Shown here: piece after piece, positions 7,995 through 12,872 of the stretch
Position numbering within the stretch: position 1 is the first letter of the stretch
How the letters are laid out: each line of letters starts with the position of its first letter
Assembly (NCBI GenBank): GCA_009885605.1
Contig: VFKK01000251.1
Span: 1-12,872 of the forward strand
DNA from: Cyclobacteriaceae bacterium
Lineage (GTDB): Bacteria; Bacteroidota; Bacteroidia; Cytophagales; Cyclobacteriaceae
DNA: 12,872 nt
Direction of reading: 5' to 3'
Translations under genes and position numbers: made by a program
The notes under the pieces: model-generated
Databases searched by the model: none
Told to the model about the DNA's origin: nothing
What the model saw: the letters and a program-made list of their open reading frames with translations, nothing else

Positions 7995-9169
7995 ACCAAT
8001 TCAAAGCATGGATAGACGAGCACTTCAAGGGGGATCCAATCATCTGGGGAATTGTGATTTTGCTTTCACTTTTCAGCATTCTGGTGGTGTATTCCGCAAC
8101 CGGTTCCCTGGCTTATAAATATGCCGGAGGAAATACCGAAGTGTATTTGTTCAGACATTCATTCCTGGTGGTTGTATCCTTGTTTGTAATGTGGCTGGCG
8201 CATAAAATACCGTATAAAAACTACGCACTTTATGCACGTCTGGGGATGTACATCTCCATGCCTCTTTTGCTTTTCACGTACCTCTTCGGCTCTAATATCA
8301 ATGATGCTAATCGTTGGCTGACCATTCCTGTGATCAATCAGGCATTCCAGCCTTCCGACTTAGCAAAACTCGCGTTGATCGCTGCTTTGGCAGCAATGCT
8401 TGCAAGACGTCAGAATAATATCAAAGACTTCAAAAGCACTTTTGTGCCCATCATCATCGCCATCGGAATCATCTGTTTGTTGATTGCTTTGGCTAACATG
8501 TCCACAGCGATTTTGCTTTTGCTGACTTGCCTGCTCATCATGTTTATCGGTCGGGTTCCGGTGAAATTCATTGCAATTGTAGTCCTGGTAGGGATGCTGG
8601 GTCTTACCGCTGCGGCATTTCTTGGCCAGCGAGGTTCCACTTTCGTGTCCCGAATCGAATCTTTCATGGACAAGGATGAGGTAGCATTCCAGGCTGAGCA
8701 ATCCTTCATCGCCATCGCAACCGGAGGAATTACCGGAAAAGGTCCTGGAAACAGCGAGCAACGAAATTCCCTTCCGCATCCATACTCTGACTTCATTTAC
8801 GCCATCATCATTGAGGAGTATGGAGTCGTGGGTGGTGTATCTGTGCTATTCCTGTACCTCGCTTTGCTTTATCGAGGAATGCGTATTGTCGCAAATTCTC
8901 ATAAGGCTTTTGGAGGCTTGCTTTCCGCAGGTCTGAGCTTCGCTTTGGTCATCCAGGCTCTTGTCAACATGGCTGTGGCTGTAGGTTTGGGGCCGATTAC
9001 AGGACTGCCATTACCGCTTCTGAGCATGGGAGGAACCTCTTTGGTTTTCACCGGGATTTCTCTCGGAATCATCCTGAGTGTAAGCAGAGGAGATCATCAG
9101 GACGAAGCTTCATCCGCTTCATCTGCAACAAGTGCGTCAGTAAACAGACCAAGACTTAAAACTGCATAA
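7991..9169 (+). CDS. ftsW: Septal peptidoglycan polymerase FtsW (SEDS family)
   Basis: FtsW is the SEDS glycosyltransferase that polymerises lipid II at the septum together with its class B PBP, here encoded six genes upstream. The 392 residues form about ten membrane spans. Family motifs are NDANRWL (103-110), the large extracytoplasmic loop with AFQAEQSFIAIATGGITGKGPGNS (232-255), HPYSDFIYAIIIEEYG (263-278) containing Asp267 at the position of the catalytic Asp of SEDS enzymes, and GPITGLPLPLLSMGGTS (334-350). The segment usually reading PDLGT is ANMST here (168-172). The cytoplasmic C-terminus is a short Ser/Ala/Thr-rich tail (372-383). The start overlaps the murD stop (ATGA). Confidence 0.96.
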   Translation: MNQFKAWIDEHFKGDPIIWGIVILLSLFSILVVYSATGSLAYKYAGGNTEVYLFRHSFLVVVSLFVMWLAHKIPYKNYALYARLGMYISMPLLLFTYLFGSNINDANRWLTIPVINQAFQPSDLAKLALIAALAAMLARRQNNIKDFKSTFVPIIIAIGIICLLIALANMSTAILLLLTCLLIMFIGRVPVKFIAIVVLVGMLGLTAAAFLGQRGSTFVSRIESFMDKDEVAFQAEQSFIAIATGGITGKGPGNSEQRNSLPHPYSDFIYAIIIEEYGVVGGVSVLFLYLALLYRGMRIVANSHKAFGGLLSAGLSFALVIQALVNMAVAVGLGPITGLPLPLLSMGGTSLVFTGISLGIILSVSRGDHQDEASSASSATSASVNRPRLKTA

Positions 9170-9198
9170 TTATCAAAACGCTAGAGACATATCGCATT
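9169..9198 (+). other. Probable N-terminal extension of murG without a standard start codon
   Basis: In frame with murG, these ten codons read IIKTLETYRI and lead into LISGGGTGGH. Known MurG proteins have a short first beta strand directly before the glycine-rich loop, so YRILIS looks like that strand. The frame is open back to a TAA at 9157-9159, yet no ATG, GTG or TTG lies between it and 9199. ATT at 9169 overlaps the ftsW TAA by one base (TAATT), in the place where a TAATG junction would be typical. ATT, ATC (9172) or ATA (9166) may be the real start, or a base may have been altered in the assembly. Confidence 0.55.
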
Positions 9199-10281
9199 TT
9201 GATCAGTGGCGGAGGTACCGGAGGCCATATCTATCCGGCGATCGCTATTGCCAATGCCTGGATGGAAAAACATCCCGACAGCGAAATTCTCTTTGTCGGT
9301 GCTCTTGGCAAAATGGAAATGCAAAAAGTGCCTGAGGCGGGCTATCAAATCAAAGGTTTGCCGGTGGCCGGACTTCAAAGAAGCCTTTCTCTTTCCAATC
9401 TAAGCTTCCCAATCAAGTTGCTGAAAAGCATCCGAATGGCTTCCAGGATTGTGAAGGAATTTAATCCTAATGCAGTAGTGGGAGTGGGCGGATACGCCAG
9501 CGGACCGGTTCTTTTTGCTGCGCAAAGAAAGAAAATCCCGACGCTGGTGCAGGAGCAAAACTCCTACGCAGGGCTGACCAATAAAATTCTGGCTAAAAAA
9601 GCCAATAAAATATGTGTGGCCTATCCGGCAATGGATGCGTTTTTCCCAGCTGACAGAATCGCTTACACAGGAAACCCGGTGAGAAAAGACATTCTGAATC
9701 TCGATGGGAAAAAAGAAATGGCCCAAGCTCACTTTGGGTTGGAAGCGGGGAAAAAGACTTTGCTGGTTTTGGGTGGCTCTTTGGGTGCCCGAACACTCAA
9801 TCAGGCGGTTTTGAAGGATATGAAAGCGCTGAATGAGGACGGATACCAAGTCATTTGGCAGTCAGGCAAATTCTATTTCAAGGAAATGTTGGAAAAAACA
9901 GAAGCCTCCGGATTGAAGCATATTCATCTGAGAGAATTTATCCGGGAAATGGATCTGGCTTATGCCGCTGCAGATGTGATTGTATCACGTGCCGGTGCCC
10001 TGTCTGTTTCTGAGCTTTCTCTGGTGGGCAAGCCGGTGATTTTCATCCCTTCTCCAAATGTGGCTGAAGATCATCAAACCAAAAATGCCATGGCTTTTGT
10101 GAACCACAACGCTGCCTGGATTTTGAAAGATGATGAAGCCGTCGGAAAACTGAAAGAAAAAGTAGATGAACTGATGCAGGATCTGGCTATCGGGGAGGCA
10201 TTGGGCAAGAAAATAAAAAGTCTGGCAAAGCCTGATGCGGCAAATGCCATTGTGAACGAATTAGAAAAACTGGTAGCATGA
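9199..10281 (+). CDS. murG: Undecaprenyldiphospho-muramoylpentapeptide beta-N-acetylglucosaminyltransferase MurG
   Basis: MurG adds GlcNAc from UDP-GlcNAc to lipid I, giving lipid II, at the cytoplasmic membrane surface. It has the GT28 two-domain fold: SGGGTGGHIYPAIAIA at residues 3-18, GVGGYASGPV (95-104), QEQNSYAGLTNK (118-129), TGNPVR (157-162), LGGSLGA (191-197), SRAGALSVSEL (263-273) and EDHQTKNA (290-297). The first standard start is TTG at 9199, used here as the minimal boundary, giving 360 residues. This start would cut away most of the first beta strand, so the true start is probably upstream, possibly the ATT at 9169. The stop overlaps the murC ATG (ATGA). Confidence 0.95.
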   Translation: MISGGGTGGHIYPAIAIANAWMEKHPDSEILFVGALGKMEMQKVPEAGYQIKGLPVAGLQRSLSLSNLSFPIKLLKSIRMASRIVKEFNPNAVVGVGGYASGPVLFAAQRKKIPTLVQEQNSYAGLTNKILAKKANKICVAYPAMDAFFPADRIAYTGNPVRKDILNLDGKKEMAQAHFGLEAGKKTLLVLGGSLGARTLNQAVLKDMKALNEDGYQVIWQSGKFYFKEMLEKTEASGLKHIHLREFIREMDLAYAAADVIVSRAGALSVSELSLVGKPVIFIPSPNVAEDHQTKNAMAFVNHNAAWILKDDEAVGKLKEKVDELMQDLAIGEALGKKIKSLAKPDAANAIVNELEKLVA

Positions 10282-11690
10282 GCTTCGAAGGCATACATAG
10301 GGTTTATTTCCTCGGAATCGGCGGTATTGGCATGAGTGCCATTGCCAGATGGTTTCTCCATGAGGGAATTCCTGTGAGCGGCTACGATCGCACGCCTTCT
10401 CCATTGACAAGTCAATTGGTCGAAGAAGGAATGCAAATCACTTTCGATGATTCCCTGGATAGCATTCCTGCGGAAATTGAGGATGCACCAACAAAAGCAT
10501 TGATCATCTGGACTCCGGCGATACCGAAGGACAGCATTCAGCTTGCCTTTTTCAGAGAAAATGGGTTTTCTCTGAAAAAGCGCTCTGAGGTTTTGGGAAT
10601 GATCACCCGTAATCATTACACAGTTGCAGTAGCAGGAACTCACGGCAAGACCACAACTTCCTCCATGATCGCCCACTTGCTGAAATCTGCAGGAAAGCCG
10701 GTGACAGCATTTCTTGGTGGAATCACTCAAAACTATCAGAGTAATTTGATTTTGAGCGAAAAGAAAGGAAAAGAGCCAATGATAGTGGTCGTGGAAGCAG
10801 ATGAGTTTGATCGCTCCTTCCTGAGACTTCATCCCAACGAAGCGGTACTGACTAGCACAGATCCGGATCACTTGGACATCTACGGAGACGAGAATACGAT
10901 TTTGGAAGGTTTCAGAGAATTTATCCGACTGATTGACAAAAAGGGCAAACTCTACATCCAATCCAATGCAGCTTTCCGCTTGGGTGAAAAGAGCTTACCA
11001 TCGGTAGCCACTAAGGTTTATGGATTGAGATCTTCAGGTATTTGCGCTGAGAATGTTCAGGCACGTACCCGGTCTTTCACGTTCGACTATGTGGATGGAA
11101 AGACCGAGATCAAAGGCATTGAGCTTTTCATTCCCGGCTTTCATAATGTGGAAAACGCACTCGTAGCCATTGCAATCTCCCTCGGTCATTCTATTTCAGA
11201 AGATCAGATTCGCAAGGGTTTGGCTTCTTTTAAAGGAGTAAAAAGAAGATTTGAAATCCACGTCAATGAGCCAAGCCTGGTCTTCATCGATGACTATGCA
11301 CACCATCCTGAAGAAATCAAATCCTGCCTGAGTTCGGTGAGATCCATGTTTCCGGGTCGCAAGTTGACGGTGATTTTTCAGCCTCACCTGTTTTCAAGAA
11401 CACGGGATTTCGCAGAGGGCTTCTCAGAAAGTCTTTCTCTTGCTGACGAAGTGATTTTACTGGATATCTATCCTGCAAGAGAGCTTCCGATTCCAGGAGT
11501 GACTTCCGACATGCTTTTAGCAGACATTCAGGCCGAAAAAAAGTCCCTGATTAGCAAGGAAGATTTGATGGATTATCTCGAAGAAAGAGCGCCTGAAGTT
11601 TTGGTGACTTTGGGAGCGGGAGATATTGATCGCCTTGTACCGGTGATAGCGAAATGGATGAATTCACGACTTAACCCGACTCAAGAATGA
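10278..11690 (+). CDS. murC: UDP-N-acetylmuramate--L-alanine ligase MurC
   Basis: MurC starts stem-peptide synthesis by joining L-alanine to UDP-MurNAc with ATP. The 470 residues include the N-terminal FLGIGGIGMSAIA nucleotide-binding loop (11-23), the central P-loop VAGTHGKTTTSSM (118-130), the EADEFDRSF segment (173-181) and TSTDPDHLDIYG (192-203). C-terminal motifs are KRRFE (322-326), DDYAHHPEEI (338-347), FQPHLFSRT (367-375) and DIYPARE (396-402). The THGKT form of the P-loop and DDYAHHP are typical of MurC/Mpl and separate it from MurD and MurE. Mpl is a possible alternative, but position next to murG and ftsQ supports MurC. It overlaps murG and ftsQ by 4 bp each. Confidence 0.96.
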   Translation: MSFEGIHRVYFLGIGGIGMSAIARWFLHEGIPVSGYDRTPSPLTSQLVEEGMQITFDDSLDSIPAEIEDAPTKALIIWTPAIPKDSIQLAFFRENGFSLKKRSEVLGMITRNHYTVAVAGTHGKTTTSSMIAHLLKSAGKPVTAFLGGITQNYQSNLILSEKKGKEPMIVVVEADEFDRSFLRLHPNEAVLTSTDPDHLDIYGDENTILEGFREFIRLIDKKGKLYIQSNAAFRLGEKSLPSVATKVYGLRSSGICAENVQARTRSFTFDYVDGKTEIKGIELFIPGFHNVENALVAIAISLGHSISEDQIRKGLASFKGVKRRFEIHVNEPSLVFIDDYAHHPEEIKSCLSSVRSMFPGRKLTVIFQPHLFSRTRDFAEGFSESLSLADEVILLDIYPARELPIPGVTSDMLLADIQAEKKSLISKEDLMDYLEERAPEVLVTLGAGDIDRLVPVIAKWMNSRLNPTQE

Positions 11691-12445
11691 AGCGAGCCAG
11701 ACTGAAAAAGACGATTGCTTTTCTGGTACTCAGCCTAGTGCTTGTGGCCTTCATAGGATTTGTTGAAAAGCAAAACTTGTACAAAACCTACCAGGGATCG
11801 GACATAAATATTGAAGGAGTGAGCGGAGTCTATTTTGTAGACGAAAATGAGATAAAAGAATTATTGCAGGCAGAATTTCCGGAATTGAAAGCAGGATTGA
11901 TGCTGAAGGAAGTCAGACTTGAAGACATCGAAACACGACTTGCAGGTCATCCATTTGTCAAATCAGTGGAGGCTTTCATGGGTCAGAAGGGAATTTTAAG
12001 TATCACGGTTCAGCAGCATCAACCGATCGCACGAATTGCAAAACCAATGTCTGCGGACGGATATGTGACCACAGAGGGCAAGGTGATTCCAACCTCTACT
12101 TCTTACACCAGCCGGGTATTGATCCTGGAAGGAATTCATGCTGAGGAGCTGATGCAAAAAGGTGAGATCAGCAAGGAGATGCCCGAACTGATGGATCTGA
12201 TTCGGTTTATCAACGGAGATGAGTTTTGGAGTGCTCAAATCACTGAATTGGAAGTGAATTCGCGCTCAGATATCAAATTATACCAACAGGTTGGACACCA
12301 GATTATTGAGTTTGGGGATGCGCACGACGTGGAGAGTAAGTTCGAAAGAATCGAAATCTTTTATAAAGAAATCCAACCTCGTAAAGGCTGGAATGCCTAC
12401 AACAAGGTTAGCGTAAAATTTAGGGATCAAATTGTTTGTGAATAA
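11687..12445 (+). CDS. ftsQ: Cell division protein FtsQ/DivIB
   Basis: FtsQ is a bitopic membrane protein that links FtsL/FtsB and other divisome members at the septum. The 252-residue product has a basic N-terminus (MKRARLKK), one membrane span at about 9-26 and a large extracytoplasmic part. That part starts with a POTRA-like region at about 38-115, with the pattern of a strand, a helix (ENEIKELLQAEF) and HPFVKSVEAFMG, which fits the HPWV-type motif of FtsQ. The remainder resembles the beta domain. Sequence conservation in this family is weak; position between murC and ftsA strengthens the call. It overlaps murC (ATGA) and ends 10 bp before the ftsA ATG. Confidence 0.9.
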   Translation: MKRARLKKTIAFLVLSLVLVAFIGFVEKQNLYKTYQGSDINIEGVSGVYFVDENEIKELLQAEFPELKAGLMLKEVRLEDIETRLAGHPFVKSVEAFMGQKGILSITVQQHQPIARIAKPMSADGYVTTEGKVIPTSTSYTSRVLILEGIHAEELMQKGEISKEMPELMDLIRFINGDEFWSAQITELEVNSRSDIKLYQQVGHQIIEFGDAHDVESKFERIEIFYKEIQPRKGWNAYNKVSVKFRDQIVCE

Positions 12446-12455
12446 TAGCTTGGAT

Positions 12456-12872
12456 ATGGAAAACGACAAATTAATCGTGGGACTGGACATTGGAACAACC
12501 AAAATCTGTGTCATCATCGGCAGAAAAAATGAATACGGCAAACTCGAAGTCCTTGGGATGGGGAAGGCCATTTCTGACGGCGTGGACAGAGGTGTGGTCA
12601 CCAATATCGACAAGACAGTTCATGCGATTCAGAAAGCCGTAGAAGAAGCTTCTGAAATGGCAGATGTCAACATCGGAGAGGTGATCGTCGGCATCGCAGG
12701 TCAGCATATTCAAAGCAAAATCCATCGCGGTAGCATTATGCGTCCACCATCTGAAGATGAGATCACCGTGGAAGATGTGAGAAGACTTTCGGGTGAAATG
12801 GAAAATATTCTGATTCCTCCGGGAAATACCATTATTCACGTCATGCCACAGAATTACACCGTCGATTACGAA
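12456..12872 (+). CDS. ftsA: Cell division protein FtsA (5' part, runs off the window)
   Basis: FtsA is an actin-like ATPase that anchors FtsZ to the membrane and recruits later divisome proteins. The first 139 codons are present and open to the window end. Residues 6-22 carry the phosphate-1 loop of the actin fold (GLDIGTTKICVIIG), followed by DGVDRGVVTN (41-50) and the start of the 1C domain with VIVGIAGQHI (76-85) and RGSI (91-94). The ATG at 12456 is chosen; an in-frame TTG at 12450 would add two residues. The C-terminal half and any membrane-binding helix lie outside, as would ftsZ. Confidence 0.95.
   Translation, partial: MENDKLIVGLDIGTTKICVIIGRKNEYGKLEVLGMGKAISDGVDRGVVTNIDKTVHAIQKAVEEASEMADVNIGEVIVGIAGQHIQSKIHRGSIMRPPSEDEITVEDVRRLSGEMENILIPPGNTIIHVMPQNYTVDYE

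Noticed and set aside
9084..9169. Low-complexity Ser/Ala repeat at the end of ftsW as a possible recombination or slippage site
   Set aside because: The SSASSATSAS stretch is short, uses mixed codons and is a plausible disordered cytoplasmic tail; no true tandem DNA repeat is seen.
10074..10961. Antisense open frame of 295 codons across the murG/murC junction
   Set aside because: It lies fully opposite two clear conserved genes, its translation is rich in Cys, His and Phe with no recognisable domain, and it has no supporting spacing or promoter. It is best explained as a codon-bias shadow, as are the other antisense frames in the window.
12443..12460. Promoter or terminator between ftsQ and ftsA
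   Set aside because: Only 10 bp separate the two genes, with no inverted repeat or T-run, and no -7 element was recognised.

Overview
The window is a tightly packed division and cell-wall (dcw) gene cluster, all on the + strand. The order is mraZ, rsmH, ftsL-like, ftsI (class B PBP), murE, mraY, murD, ftsW, murG, murC, ftsQ and the 5' part of ftsA. The window ends 139 codons into ftsA; ftsZ would be expected next but is not visible. I see no mobile element, CRISPR array, tRNA, rRNA or terminator.

The organism is most likely a member of Bacteroidota, plausibly Cytophagales (Cyclobacteriaceae-like), although genus cannot be fixed from this sequence. The reasons are: a TAnnTTTG-type -7 box in front of mraZ; almost no Shine-Dalgarno sequences; no murF, murB or ddl inside the cluster; a class B PBP with a C-terminal PASTA domain; a MraY with an enlarged extracytoplasmic loop; and a very divergent short FtsL-like protein. 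MurE has the DNPR motif, which points to meso-diaminopimelate peptidoglycan as in Gram-negative bacteria.

Layout. Positions 1-123 are the only sizeable non-coding stretch. They hold three AAAGTGG boxes at exact 10-bp spacing (35-61), which look like a MraZ operator, followed by a -7 promoter element at 83-90. From mraZ on, no gap between genes exceeds 29 bp. Most junctions overlap or abut: ATGA or GTGA overlaps at rsmH/ftsL, ftsL/ftsI, murD/ftsW, murG/murC and murC/ftsQ, and stop and start directly adjacent at ftsI/murE. This argues for one polycistronic transcript with translational coupling.

How the genes work together. MurC, MurD and MurE add L-Ala, D-Glu and meso-DAP to UDP-MurNAc in the cytoplasm (MurF must be encoded elsewhere). 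MraY moves the pentapeptide to undecaprenyl phosphate to make lipid I, and MurG adds GlcNAc to make lipid II. FtsW and FtsI polymerise and crosslink septal peptidoglycan, with FtsQ and the FtsL-like protein as membrane regulators and FtsA as the membrane anchor for FtsZ. MraZ is the likely autoregulator and RsmH methylates 16S rRNA.

This is a conserved housekeeping region, and I found no new system in it. The items most worth a second look are the murG start, which has no ATG, GTG or TTG at the expected N-terminus, and the well-preserved MraZ operator overlapping the promoter.
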